Assembly (NCBI GenBank): GCA_964390335.1
Contig: CAYMHU010000017.1
Span: 9,712 to 73,711, forward strand
DNA length: 64,000 nt
Source of the DNA: Granulosicoccus sp964390335
Lineage (GTDB): Bacteria; Pseudomonadota; Gammaproteobacteria; Granulosicoccales; Granulosicoccaceae
Reading direction: 5' to 3'
Shown: positions 35,812 to 44,655 of the stretch, piece by piece
How positions within the stretch are numbered: the stretch's first letter is position 1
How the letters are laid out: each line of letters starts with the position of its first letter
The notes under the pieces: generated by a model
What the model saw: only the letters and a program-made list of their open reading frames with translations
Told to the model about the DNA's origin: nothing
Database searches by the model: none
Translations under genes and position numbers: made by a program

Positions 35812-36243
35812 TTAGTTGACGTCTGCTGCTGGAACAGCTTCGGCATCATCGTCTTCAGCCATATCTTCGACATCGTCGAAGTCTTCTGCGCTGCGAGCAC
35901 GACGCTCTTCATCACCGCGGGTTTCTTCTTTCTTGATCAGCGGTGAGGCTTCGGTTACTGCTTTGTCTTGTAATAGCACCATGTGACGAATAACAGCATC
36001 GTTGAATTTGAACGCACTGGTGAGTTCGTCTAACGCTGCCTGATTGCACTCGATGTTCAACAACGTGTAGTGAGCTTTGTACACTTTGTTAATGGGATAG
36101 GCCAACTGACGTCGACCCCAGTCTTCCTGGCGGTGAATCACGCCTTCCTGGCCTTCGATAATGCCGCGGTAACGTTCTACCATGGCAGGAACCTGCTCGC
36201 TCTGGTCCGGGTGAACCAGAAACACGATTTCGTAATGACGCAT
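35812..36243 (-). CDS. rpsF: 30S ribosomal protein S6
   Basis: The ATG at 36243 (MRHYEIVFLVHPDQ) is chosen over an upstream ORF start at 36309; GGGAGC lies about 8 bp upstream. 143 residues. The ferredoxin-like core is followed by a long acidic tail (EDFDDVEDMAEDDDAEAV), longer than many S6 proteins; in E. coli this tail receives glutamates from RimK. First gene of the rpsF-rpsR-DUF2232-rplI unit. Confidence 0.97.
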   Translation of the reverse strand: MRHYEIVFLVHPDQSEQVPAMVERYRGIIEGQEGVIHRQEDWGRRQLAYPINKVYKAHYTLLNIECNQAALDELTSAFKFNDAVIRHMVLLQDKAVTEASPLIKKEETRGDEERRARSAEDFDDVEDMAEDDDAEAVPAADVN

Positions 36244-36254
36244 TTTATGCTCCC

Positions 36255-36300
36255 TATGGGTTTTGTCTAACCGGTTCGTGTCGCCGGATGAGAACAAGGA
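36255..36300 (-). promoter_or_regulatory. Possible S6:S18 autoregulatory leader of rpsF
   Basis: In the rpsF 5' leader (minus strand) a CCGG-CGACACGAA-CCGG hairpin lies about 25-45 nt before the start codon. Many bacteria carry an S6:S18-binding leader here with a CCG-containing bulge. I cannot confirm the consensus by eye, so this is a suggestion only. Confidence 0.3.
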
Positions 36301-36372
36301 GAATGGCAATATTGCCGTACTACAAAGCCCGCCGAGTTTACAGCACTACGACCAACTGTACAAGTAAGTTGC

Positions 36373-37113
36373 TTATTGACGTTGCCGACGGGCCTCAAAC
36401 AGGCTGATTCCAGTGGCAACCGACACATTCAGGCTGCCCACACTGCCGTGCATGGGTATTTTGTACAAACCATCGCAGTTCTCGCGGGTTAGGCGGCGCA
36501 GGCCCGAGCCTTCCGATCCCATCACCAAAGCGACGTTCCCGGTCAAATCCAGATCGTATATGGGCGTAACGGTGTCCCCGTCGGCCCCATAAATCCAGAC
36601 ATGCGCATCTTTGAGCTGCTGCAGTGTGCGTTTCAGGCTTTTGACCTGAAATAAAGGCACAGTTTCTGTCGCACCTGATGCCACTTTACGCACCACCGGG
36701 GTTACGCCAACACTGTTATCGCTTGGAATAACAACGGCATGCGCACCTGCGGCATCAGCGCTGCGGATACAGGCACCTAAATTATGCGGGTCCTGTAAAC
36801 CATCAAGAATCAAAATAAGCAGTGGTTCGCTGTGGTTGGCAATGTAAGCCAACAGTGTTTGCTCATTTCCCGCAGGAACACCCGTGTATGCAGCCAACAC
36901 ACCTTGGTGCTCAAGCTGCCCCGCCAGAGCATCCATTTCTTGCCGGGTGATGGTTTTAATCGAGATACCGGCATGCTTAGCCAAATCGACAATAGCCTGT
37001 AGCCGCGAGTCATTACGGCCTTGCATAACCAGTAATTGCTGCGTGTTCTTTGCATTGGCCTTTAACAATGCTTTCACAGCATGCAGGCCACCAATGTAGC
37101 TCGACTCTGTCAC
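36373..37113 (-). CDS. rlmB: 23S rRNA (guanosine-2'-O-)-methyltransferase RlmB
   Basis: SpoU/TrmH-family knotted methyltransferase that modifies G2251 of 23S rRNA. 246 residues: N-terminal L30e-like domain (about 1-75), then SPOUT motifs NLGACIRSADAAGAHAVVIP (about 109-128), MGSEGSGLRRLT and IPMHGSVGSLNVSVATGI at the C-terminal knot. The start overlaps the rnr stop by 4 bp, the usual rnr-rlmB coupling. Confidence 0.96.
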   Translation of the reverse strand: MTESSYIGGLHAVKALLKANAKNTQQLLVMQGRNDSRLQAIVDLAKHAGISIKTITRQEMDALAGQLEHQGVLAAYTGVPAGNEQTLLAYIANHSEPLLILILDGLQDPHNLGACIRSADAAGAHAVVIPSDNSVGVTPVVRKVASGATETVPLFQVKSLKRTLQQLKDAHVWIYGADGDTVTPIYDLDLTGNVALVMGSEGSGLRRLTRENCDGLYKIPMHGSVGSLNVSVATGISLFEARRQRQ

Positions 37114-40004
37114 TGAGTTTTCTTACGCGCCACTTTTTTAGCAGACGCCTTTTTTGCAACCGCTTTCTTATTGACACCACGCTTGGCTGCTGTTTTTTTG
37201 GTAGCTGTCTTTTTAGCTGCTGCTTTCTTACTCGCAGTTTTCTTACTCGCAGTTTTCTTACTCGCAGTTTTCTTAGTGGCGGTCTTCTTAGCCGTGGCTT
37301 TTTTGGCTGCGGTTTTCTTGGCTGACGTTTTCTTACTCGACTTTTTAGCCGTCGAAGTTTTTGAGTTCACTTTTTTGGTGACTGACTTCTTAGCGGCAGA
37401 CTTTTTGGTTGCACTTTTCTTAGTGCTCGCTGACGCCTTCTTCGTCACTCTCTTGCTAGACGTAGCTGCTTTTTCGGCTGAGGTTTGTTTCAATGCCGCT
37501 TTTTTTGCCGTGGTTTTTTTCTCCGTTTTGCTTTGCTTGCGTTTGGCTTTATCCTGCTTTTTGGCTTTATCTTTTTTATCTTTTTTGTCTTTCTTAGGTT
37601 TAGGCATCGCTACATCAGCCTCAACCTCAGCTTTGCGAGATTTTTTATCAGACTTTTTACCGCTGCGCTTGTTCGCACCCTTACCAGCGCCAACACCAGC
37701 TTCGGAAAAATCGATTTTGCGATCTTCTAAATTCACATCATCGACTCGCACCGTAATGCTGTCTCCAAGCCGATACTGCTTTCCAGTACGCTCGCCGACC
37801 ATGGCTTGCGCTGCCTGTTCAAAGCGATAGTAATCGTGCGATAGATTGGTCACGTGCAACAACCCTTCAACATGGATATCAGTCAACTCTATAAACAGAC
37901 CGAACGACGTAACGGCCGTAATGACACCGTCGAATTCATCACCAACCCGCTCCTGCATGTATTCACATTTCAGCCAGCTAACAACATCACGCGTTGCTTC
38001 TTCTGCTCGCCGTTCAGTCGTAGAGCAACTTTCACCAAGCGCGTTCATCTCCTCTCTGGAGAACCGATAGCTGATGACACTTTCCCGTTTTAAAATATGT
38101 TTTATGGCGCGATGCACCAGTAAGTCAGGATAACGCCTGATTGGAGACGTGAAATGAGCATACTGACTTAACGCCAATCCAAAGTGACCTTCATTTTTAG
38201 GTTGATAGACCGCTTGTTGCATGGAGCGCAACATGACTGTTGAAACCACGCTTTGATCAGGCCGCCCTTCAATTTGCTGACTCAGTGTTGCGTAATCAAG
38301 CGCGGTTGGTCTCTCGCCACCACCCAACGACAGCCCGCGTAACGACAAAAATGAACGCAAGTCTTCAAGACGATCAGACTTAGGACCATGATGCACTCGG
38401 AATAGCGCCGGAATACTGTGCTGCTCTAAAAAGCCTGCCGCCGACACATTGGCCAAAATCATACACTCTTCAATCAGCTTATGCGCATCGTTGCGAACGA
38501 CCGGTACGATTTCACTGATCTTCTTGTTTTCATCAAATAAGATACGAGTTTCAGTGGAAGCGAATTCAATCGCACCGCGCTTGGCACGATTAGCCGCCAA
38601 CACTACATACAAAGCATGCAAAGATTTTAGATGCGGCACCACTTCAGAAAACTCTTGATGCAACTGACTGGATTCGTCGGTCAAGATCTCATTGACTTGC
38701 GCATAGGTTAAGCGTGCATGCGACAACATAACAGCATTATAAAAACGAGCACGCTTAACTGAACCAGTGTCGTCTAAGGTCATTTCACACAACATACACA
38801 AGCGCTCAACTTGCGGGTTTATGGAGCACAGTCCGTTTGACAAGACTTCCGGCAACATGGGCACAACCCGCCCGGGAAAATACACGGACGTGCCGCGCGC
38901 AACTGCTTCCAAGTCTAATGGCGAATCTGGCTGCACGTAGTGAGCAACATCAGCAATGGCCACCAGCAAACGCCAACCATTATTGGTTTTTTCACAATAC
39001 ACCGCGTCGTCGAAATCACGCGCATCGGCGCCATCAATAGTGACGAGCGGTAGTCTCGTTACGTCTTTCCTACCCATTTTGTCTACGGGTGACACGTCGG
39101 TTGAAAAACCATCGGCCTGTTCAGTTACAGCATCCGGCCATTCGAATGGGATGTCGTGACTGCGCAATGACATATCGATTTCCATACCCGGCTCCATGTG
39201 TTTACCGAGTACTTCTATTACCTTGCCAATGGGAGGATGACGTCGTGTGGGCTGCTCAACTATCTCTGCTACGACAATATCGCCGTGTACGGCATCGCCT
39301 TGTTGATCAGGGGGTATTAAAAGATCCAGATGAATACGTTTGTTATCGGGCGAAATAACGATAACGCCCTTCTCTTCTTGTAACCGACCAACTATCGTAT
39401 GGTTCGCCCGATCAACCACATCAACAATTCGACCCTCTCGTCGGCCACGTCTGTCAACACCGGTAATGCATACAATCGATCGATCACCGTGCAGTACCAG
39501 ACGCATCTGTTTTGCACTTAGATAGATATCGCCCTTACCATCATCCTTTTCCGGTACAAGAAAACCAAAACCATCAGGATGCGCAGAGATTCGGCCGGCC
39601 AGCAAAGCTTCGGCATCCACCGGCACCAAGCCACGTTTACGATTCTCGATTAATTGTCCATCGCGCTGCATGGCACCCACACGCCGGCTCAACGCTTCCA
39701 TCGCGATAGGGTCGTGTGAAATACCCAGTTTGTCTGCCAGCTCTTTGTATTGAATAGGGGCTTTTTCTTCACGCAACAACGATAAAATAAATTCACGACT
39801 GGCAATCGGTTGGCCATATTTAGCCTTTTCTCTTGCGCGATGCGGATCGGACGATTTTTTGCGCTTCGAATGGTGCTTGTGCTTCTGTTTAGAATGACTC
39901 TTGGGTTTAGAGTTATTGTTAGGGTTCGAATTATTACCGTGCTTCGAATTATGCTTATGTTTCGAATTGCGCTTTGAATTCGACCGTTTTTTGGACTGAC
40001 TCAT
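37110..40004 (-). CDS. rnr: Ribonuclease R with long basic N- and C-terminal tails
   Basis: Processive 3'-5' exoribonuclease that degrades structured RNA. The ATG at 40004 (MSQSKKRSN) is preferred to the upstream 40067 start, which has no typical features. 964 residues against 813 in E. coli. Order: a low-complexity Ser/Asn/Lys/His tail (about 1-60), helix-turn-helix-like domain (REFILSLLREEKAPIQYKELADKLG), cold-shock domains, the RNB catalytic domain with DGADARDFDDAV (about 325), an S1 domain (GDEFDGVITAVTSFGLFIEL, about 685), then a roughly 195-residue Lys/Ala/Thr/Ser tail with KKTASKKTASKK-type repeats. The tail looks like histone H1 and like the small repeat protein at 7033-7548. Upstream of rlmB. 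Confidence 0.95.
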   Translation of the reverse strand: MSQSKKRSNSKRNSKHKHNSKHGNNSNPNNNSKPKSHSKQKHKHHSKRKKSSDPHRAREKAKYGQPIASREFILSLLREEKAPIQYKELADKLGISHDPIAMEALSRRVGAMQRDGQLIENRKRGLVPVDAEALLAGRISAHPDGFGFLVPEKDDGKGDIYLSAKQMRLVLHGDRSIVCITGVDRRGRREGRIVDVVDRANHTIVGRLQEEKGVIVISPDNKRIHLDLLIPPDQQGDAVHGDIVVAEIVEQPTRRHPPIGKVIEVLGKHMEPGMEIDMSLRSHDIPFEWPDAVTEQADGFSTDVSPVDKMGRKDVTRLPLVTIDGADARDFDDAVYCEKTNNGWRLLVAIADVAHYVQPDSPLDLEAVARGTSVYFPGRVVPMLPEVLSNGLCSINPQVERLCMLCEMTLDDTGSVKRARFYNAVMLSHARLTYAQVNEILTDESSQLHQEFSEVVPHLKSLHALYVVLAANRAKRGAIEFASTETRILFDENKKISEIVPVVRNDAHKLIEECMILANVSAAGFLEQHSIPALFRVHHGPKSDRLEDLRSFLSLRGLSLGGGERPTALDYATLSQQIEGRPDQSVVSTVMLRSMQQAVYQPKNEGHFGLALSQYAHFTSPIRRYPDLLVHRAIKHILKRESVISYRFSREEMNALGESCSTTERRAEEATRDVVSWLKCEYMQERVGDEFDGVITAVTSFGLFIELTDIHVEGLLHVTNLSHDYYRFEQAAQAMVGERTGKQYRLGDSITVRVDDVNLEDRKIDFSEAGVGAGKGANKRSGKKSDKKSRKAEVEADVAMPKPKKDKKDKKDKAKKQDKAKRKQSKTEKKTTAKKAALKQTSAEKAATSSKRVTKKASASTKKSATKKSAAKKSVTKKVNSKTSTAKKSSKKTSAKKTAAKKATAKKTATKKTASKKTASKKTASKKAAAKKTATKKTAAKRGVNKKAVAKKASAKKVARKKTQ
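37231..37275 (-). repeat. 15-bp tandem repeats in the RNase R tail
   Basis: Three identical 15-bp units (TTACTCGCAGTTTTC on the plus strand), each encoding a KTASK register, within the longer Lys-rich tail. Probably slippage-prone. Confidence 0.85.
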
Positions 40005-40102
40005 ATACAAATTGATCCGACAGGATTCGTTAAGGGTACGCAAAATCGAGTTACCAATTTCGCACACGTTCTTTGTTTATTTATTTCAAATTAACAACAG
40101 CA

Positions 40103-40131
40103 TTGACATTGCGCTCAAGCTTCGGTACATT
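40103..40131 (+). promoter_or_regulatory. Sigma-70 promoter of tRNA-Leu
   Basis: TTGACA (40103-40108), 17-bp spacer, TACATT (40126-40131), followed by a GC-rich TCGCGCTCTC discriminator, as expected for a stringently controlled stable-RNA promoter. The mature tRNA starts 34 bp after the -10. Confidence 0.8.
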
Positions 40132-40165
40132 TCGCGCTCTCTGGTGTTCCAGAGTCCAAACCTTT

Positions 40166-40251
40166 GCCGAGGTGGCGGAATTGGTAGACGCGCATGCTTC
40201 AGGTGCATGTATCCTTTGGATGTGGAGGTTCAAGTCCTCTTCTCGGCACCA
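40166..40251 (+). tRNA. tRNA-Leu (anticodon CAG)
   Basis: 86 nt including an encoded CCA. Acceptor GCCGAGG pairs with TCTCGGC (one G-U); D-arm GGCGGAATTGGTAGACGC; anticodon loop CTTCAGG with anticodon CAG; a long variable arm (TGTATCCTTTGGATG) as in class II tRNAs; T-loop GGTTCAAGTCC. The last 22 nt overlap the 3' end of the HAD gene on the opposite strand. Confidence 0.95.
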
Positions 40252-40910
40252 TCTCTTAGATTTAGGAAGCCTGCTACTTCGCTCATGTGTGTAAAACACA
40301 CTGCCCCATTATTCGTTAATCGTTCATCCGGTCCGTGCGGCGCGTAACCCAGACATGGCATACCGGCATTTTTAGCCGCGAGCGTACCGTTGTGGCTATC
40401 CTCGATTACCATGCAACGCGCTGCCGGCACATTAAAATGTTTTGCAGCAGCCAAAAATAATTCCGGCTCCGGCTTCCAACTGTTTATTTCATACGCCGAA
40501 AAAACCGCATTCTCAAAAAACGGCATTAGGCCGGTACTACCCAAGGTCACATCCATTTTATGCACGGGTCCATTGGACGCAACACAGAAAGGCAGCTCAT
40601 TCTGAACCAGTAAGTTCAGTAGGTCGTGAATGCCGTCTACCGGGTCGACCCCTTGTTTGAGTTTGTTCAGCACTCTTGCGTACAGATCTTCAATCCAACT
40701 ATCGGGCAATTCCAATCCACGCGACACCAGTTCAACTTTAACAGCTTCCATGGAACCGCCAACAAACAGCTGCATGGTTTCATCTGCCGACAACTCCAAA
40801 CCGCGCTTGCACAGATCGTTGTACAAGATATCAAAAAAGATAACTTCAGAGTCCACCAATACGCCATCGCAGTCGAATATGATCAACTCAATTGGCGGCT
40901 TCGATGTCAT
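40230..40910 (-). CDS. HAD-superfamily hydrolase (beta-phosphoglucomutase-like)
   Basis: 226 residues. Motif I DCDGVLVDSE (about 13-22), a helical cap, motif II VASNGP (about 113-118), motif III Lys in NSWKPEPELF and motif IV VIEDSHNG. The subfamily includes small sugar-phosphate phosphatases; the substrate is not predictable. Its last codons (GAEKRT and the stop) are read from the antisense of the tRNA-Leu acceptor and T-arm, so the native C-terminus may have been extended after loss of an earlier stop. Starts 17 bp from the purA stop. Confidence 0.88.
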   Translation of the reverse strand: MTSKPPIELIIFDCDGVLVDSEVIFFDILYNDLCKRGLELSADETMQLFVGGSMEAVKVELVSRGLELPDSWIEDLYARVLNKLKQGVDPVDGIHDLLNLLVQNELPFCVASNGPVHKMDVTLGSTGLMPFFENAVFSAYEINSWKPEPELFLAAAKHFNVPAARCMVIEDSHNGTLAAKNAGMPCLGYAPHGPDERLTNNGAVCFTHMSEVAGFLNLRDGAEKRT

Positions 40911-40926
40911 GATTTAGCAATAACCA

Positions 40927-42216
40927 CTATGCAAACGGATTTACAGCGATAACATTTTCGTTGCGTTCAGGGCCTGTTGATACAATGTGAGCAGGTACGC
41001 CAACCAGTTCTTCTAAACGTTTAATGTAAGCAACGGCTGCCGCAGGTAAATCGGCTTCGTTGGTAACACCTGCGGTTTGAGATTGCCATCCGGGCATTTC
41101 TTCATAGATTGGCTTACACCGGCCATACTCATCGGCACCCACAGGCGGTACATCAATCGTTTTACCATCAAGCTCGTAGGCTGTGCAAATTTTTACGGTT
41201 TCTAATGTGTCCATCACATCGAGCTTGGTTAAACACATACCGGTAACGCCGTTAGTGATGCAGGCGCGACGAACAGCGACCGCATCGAACCAACCACAAC
41301 GTCGCTTACGTCCTGTTGTTGCACCAAACTCGTGCCCGCGCTCGCCTAGTTCCTGACCCACATCATCAAACAGTTCGGTTACAAAAGGCCCTTCTCCAAC
41401 ACGTGTTGTGTAAGTTTTAACAATACCCAGTACATACTCAATCGCGTTAGGGCCACAACCTGACCCACTGCACGCAGCACCAGCTACTGTGTTGGATGAT
41501 GTGACATACGGATAAGTACCATGATCTACATCAAGCAATGTGCCTTGTGCCCCTTCAAACAAAACTCGTTTGCCTGCCTGTCGAGTCTCATGAATTAATC
41601 CAGGTACATCGCACACAAACGGGGTCAGTAGCTCTGCATATTCGCGCGCTCGTTGTTTCAGTGTGTCAAGGCTATCGGTGTTCACATCGTAGCGAGATAA
41701 GTTCGCTTCGTGGTAGGCGTATAGCGCCTCGAGTTTCTCATCGAAGCGTTCCAGATTAAACAGATCTTGCACTCGCAACGAACGACGCGCAACCTTGTCT
41801 TGATAAGCTGGCCCGATTCCGCGTCCGGTAGTGCCAATGGCATTTTTGCCAGCAGCCTTTTCCCGCGCCTGATCCAGTGCAGTGTGTAGTGGCAGAATTA
41901 ACGGACACGCGCCACTGATGCCCAAGCGATCGGAAACCGGAATACCACGCTCTTCAAGCATCTTAATCTCTTTGCCTAAGGCTTCGGGAGACACAACAAC
42001 CCCATTACCGATAATGCACTTAACGCCATCTCGTAAAACGCCGCTGGGTATTAAATGTAGGACCGTGGTTTCAGCACCAATGACCAGTGTGTGTCCGGCG
42101 TTGTGCCCGCCTTGAAAACGCACCACAATTGACGCTTGCTCAGTCAGCAAATCGACAATTTTACCTTTACCTTCATCACCCCATTGAAGGCCGATAACTA
42201 AAACACTGTTTGACAT
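40927..42216 (-). CDS. purA: Adenylosuccinate synthetase
   Basis: First step from IMP to AMP, using GTP and aspartate. 429 residues. P-loop-like GDEGKGKIVDLL (about 13-24), NAGHTLV, the IMP-binding GTTGRGIGPAY (about 128-138), and the aspartate-binding region ATTGRKRRCGWFD. Downstream of hisZ by 40 bp, in the conserved hfq-hflX-hflKC-DUF2065-hisZ-purA order. Confidence 0.97.
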   Translation of the reverse strand: MSNSVLVIGLQWGDEGKGKIVDLLTEQASIVVRFQGGHNAGHTLVIGAETTVLHLIPSGVLRDGVKCIIGNGVVVSPEALGKEIKMLEERGIPVSDRLGISGACPLILPLHTALDQAREKAAGKNAIGTTGRGIGPAYQDKVARRSLRVQDLFNLERFDEKLEALYAYHEANLSRYDVNTDSLDTLKQRAREYAELLTPFVCDVPGLIHETRQAGKRVLFEGAQGTLLDVDHGTYPYVTSSNTVAGAACSGSGCGPNAIEYVLGIVKTYTTRVGEGPFVTELFDDVGQELGERGHEFGATTGRKRRCGWFDAVAVRRACITNGVTGMCLTKLDVMDTLETVKICTAYELDGKTIDVPPVGADEYGRCKPIYEEMPGWQSQTAGVTNEADLPAAAVAYIKRLEELVGVPAHIVSTGPERNENVIAVNPFA

Positions 42217-42256
42217 GCGAGTTCGTTTTCCTAAAAAGACGACGTATTCTTAACAA

Positions 42257-43459
42257 TTAATCTGCAACCGCCGCCACAAGCCATTGGTCACCTTGGCGAA
42301 CCAATTGACGATCACAATTGAGCATTTGCGCGGTTTGCTCGTTTCCACCAAGCTGGGTAACCACCCGATATCCTTCGCTGCGCAGTTTAACGATCTCAGA
42401 CCAAGCGTCTGTCACGTCATCTGCCGCAACAAAAATACCGCTGGCTGATTCACTCGTGCTTGCAGCATCGCCTGCCAGCTTCTTTAAATCGCCACTGAAC
42501 CCGGTAGCAGGTCGGGCGTGTCCAAACGCAGCGCCGACGGCATCGTAACGACCACCGCGCGACAGTTCAACACCATCGTGTGTATATGCCGCAAACAGTA
42601 CGCCTGTGTGATAGCTATACCCGCGCAGTTCTGCCAGATCGATATTGACTTTAATGCCCGGGTGCGTTCTTTTCACGCCTTCGATCACTGCTTGTAAAGA
42701 ATCCAAAGACTGCTGAACCCGATCAGGTGCATTGGAGAATGCAGTACGAGCGCGTTCAACAATAGACTCATCTCCGCGCAGCGTCATCAGTTGCTCAAGC
42801 AACGCTGACACATCACTTTGATTGCTATCGCTCATGCTACCGGCAATCGCTTTAACATCGGGTAGCGAACCATTTTGTACAGCACTGAACAGCTGGGCGC
42901 GGGAATCATTAGATAAGTCGAGGCTTTCAGTCAAGCCGCGATAAACGCCGACATGCCCGATATCAAGTAGCAAATCGTTTTGCTGATAACCGGCTTCGCC
43001 AAGCGTTGCGAGCATCAGGCGAATGATCTCGATGTCGCTCTCCGAACCGGCATGACCAAATAGCTCAGCACCAAATTGCAAGGGACTACGATTACCACCA
43101 AAGCCATCGGTGCGGGCGCGTAACACGGTGCCGGTGTAGAACAATCGGTTTGGCGTATGGGAGCGCAGCGCGTGTGCATCGAGCCGGGCCACCTGCGGCG
43201 TCATGTCTGCGCGGATTCCTAAAGTACGTCCGTTTTGCTGATCAACCAACTTGAAGGTTTGCAGGTCCATGGTTTCGCCCGTACCAGTCAGCAAACTGTC
43301 CAAGTACTCGATCATCGGTGGCATGACCAACTCAAACCCCCATGCGTGACAACAATCCACGATTCGCCGACGTAAATGCTCCACGCGCCACGCGGCATCG
43401 GGCAGCAATTCATCCACGCCATCTGGCAATTGCCAGCGATCTGTTGAAATATCGGTCAC
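42257..43459 (-). CDS. hisZ: ATP phosphoribosyltransferase regulatory subunit HisZ
   Basis: Catalytically inactive HisRS paralogue that forms a complex with short-form HisG and makes it histidine-sensitive. 400 residues with the class II fold: LPDGVDELLP start, TFKLVDQQNGRTLGIRADMTPQVARLDA (motif 2 region), and LRGYSYHTGVLFAAYTHDGVELSRGGRYD (motif-3-like). It lacks the anticodon-binding domain of true HisRS. hisZ and purA follow DUF2065 in many gammaproteobacteria; hisG is not in the window. Confidence 0.94.
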   Translation of the reverse strand: MTDISTDRWQLPDGVDELLPDAAWRVEHLRRRIVDCCHAWGFELVMPPMIEYLDSLLTGTGETMDLQTFKLVDQQNGRTLGIRADMTPQVARLDAHALRSHTPNRLFYTGTVLRARTDGFGGNRSPLQFGAELFGHAGSESDIEIIRLMLATLGEAGYQQNDLLLDIGHVGVYRGLTESLDLSNDSRAQLFSAVQNGSLPDVKAIAGSMSDSNQSDVSALLEQLMTLRGDESIVERARTAFSNAPDRVQQSLDSLQAVIEGVKRTHPGIKVNIDLAELRGYSYHTGVLFAAYTHDGVELSRGGRYDAVGAAFGHARPATGFSGDLKKLAGDAASTSESASGIFVAADDVTDAWSEIVKLRSEGYRVVTQLGGNEQTAQMLNCDRQLVRQGDQWLVAAVAD

Positions 43460-43468
43460 GGGGAATTC

Positions 43469-43654
43469 TTATCGCACAACAGCGAGTATTAACACACCTG
43501 CCATCATACTGGACAAGCCAATAATGCGCATGCTGTTGTTTGATCTAGAAAGGATCGACTGCATCGCAGTCCGAAATGTATCGGGACTCAGAAACGGCAG
43601 CATGCCTTCAATCACCAGCACGAGCGCTAGCGCCGTCAGGATTTCGGTCCACAT
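43469..43654 (-). CDS. DUF2065 (YjeT-like) small membrane protein
   Basis: 61 residues with two hydrophobic helices (about 5-22 and 43-60) around the conserved GMLPFLSPDTFR stretch. Occupies the same place, between hflC and purA/hisZ, as E. coli yjeT. Function unknown; 10 bp before hisZ. Confidence 0.9.
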   Translation of the reverse strand: MWTEILTALALVLVIEGMLPFLSPDTFRTAMQSILSRSNNSMRIIGLSSMMAGVLILAVVR

Positions 43655-43720
43655 GATAGTCCAGGCTTCTTGCGTAAAATTTGCTGCAAAGCGGCTTTAT
43701 AGTCGTTGACAGTTTGACCA

Positions 43721-43760
43721 AAAACGAAGGCCCGTGTTGCTAGCGATACGGACCTTCGTT
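43721..43760 (-). terminator. Terminator after hflC
   Basis: On the minus strand AACGAAGG-x-CCGT pairs with ACGG-x-CCTTCGTT, a 12-bp stem with one internal mismatch and a 12-nt loop, followed by CGTTTTTGG. It ends the hfq-hflX-hflK-hflC unit, 14-53 bp after the hflC stop. Confidence 0.78.
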
Positions 43761-43773
43761 AAGTGTACGAACA

Positions 43774-44655
43774 CTACTGTATAGCACCGGGCGTCGGGTT
43801 GCGAAAGTATCGGAAAAACTCCGAATTCGGTTGCAGCATCAGCACGTTGTTTTGACCACTGAACGCCTGTCGATACGCACTCAAACTGCGATACAAGCTG
43901 TAGAACTCTGGGTCCTGGGTAAATGCTTCAGCATAAATTCTAGCTGACTCACCATCGCCGGCACCACGGGTTTGCTCTGCTTCTGCGTAGGCTTCTGCCA
44001 GGGTTTCTTCTCGGATGCGGTTAGCCGTAGCGCGAATTCGTTTTGAACTCTCTTCACCCTCAGAACGAATTTCGCGAGCAATTTTGGCACGCTCTTTTTT
44101 CATTCGTTCGTACACTGAGTCTCGAACGTCCTCTGGAAGCTCCACCTTCTTAATGCGAACATCGACAATTTCTATACCCAAGCCCTCAGCCGGTAAATCT
44201 AATTGAATCCGGATTTCATCCATCAGTTTTGATCGTGCCGACGATACCACCTGGTTTATGGTGCGCTTCCTGAATGCGTTTCGCACGGCGTCGTTACCCA
44301 GCTGAGTCAGACGGCTATCTGCGCGAGATTCCACCGCGCCAATACGCTTATAAAATTCCTGAGGGTTCGCTATACGCCATTTGATGAAGAAATCAACAAT
44401 CACGTTTTTCTTTTCGGCCGTCAGCATTCGTTCAGGCTTTACATCCAGCGTTAGAATGCGTGCATCGAATAGGTAAACGCTATCAGCAACAGGAAATTTA
44501 ACGTGTAATCCAGGCCCATAGGTTTGCTCAACCATTTCACCTAAACGCACCTTAATACCGGTTTGCTTTTCGTGAACCGTAAACACAAACGATGATAAAA
44601 ACAGCAATAACAGCGCAATGATGGCTAGCGTAATAGGATTTAACAAACGATTCAT
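43774..44655 (-). CDS. hflC: HflC, membrane protease modulator
   Basis: SPFH-domain protein that, with HflK, forms a cage around FtsH and modulates its proteolysis. 293 residues: one N-terminal membrane anchor (about 9-28), then the SPFH domain (VHEKQTGIKVRLGEMVEQTYGPGLHVKFP), and a coiled-coil with KKERAKIAREIRSEGEESSKRIRATA. Start overlaps the hflK stop by 4 bp. Confidence 0.95.
   Translation of the reverse strand: MNRLLNPITLAIIALLLLFLSSFVFTVHEKQTGIKVRLGEMVEQTYGPGLHVKFPVADSVYLFDARILTLDVKPERMLTAEKKNVIVDFFIKWRIANPQEFYKRIGAVESRADSRLTQLGNDAVRNAFRKRTINQVVSSARSKLMDEIRIQLDLPAEGLGIEIVDVRIKKVELPEDVRDSVYERMKKERAKIAREIRSEGEESSKRIRATANRIREETLAEAYAEAEQTRGAGDGESARIYAEAFTQDPEFYSLYRSLSAYRQAFSGQNNVLMLQPNSEFFRYFRNPTPGAIQ

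Noticed and set aside
37050..37830. Long plus-strand ORFs opposite the RNase R tail (219 aa and others, Phe/Leu/Ala-rich)
   Set aside because: Antisense of Lys-rich repeats gives hydrophobic frames by codon complementarity; no ribosome-binding site or homology.
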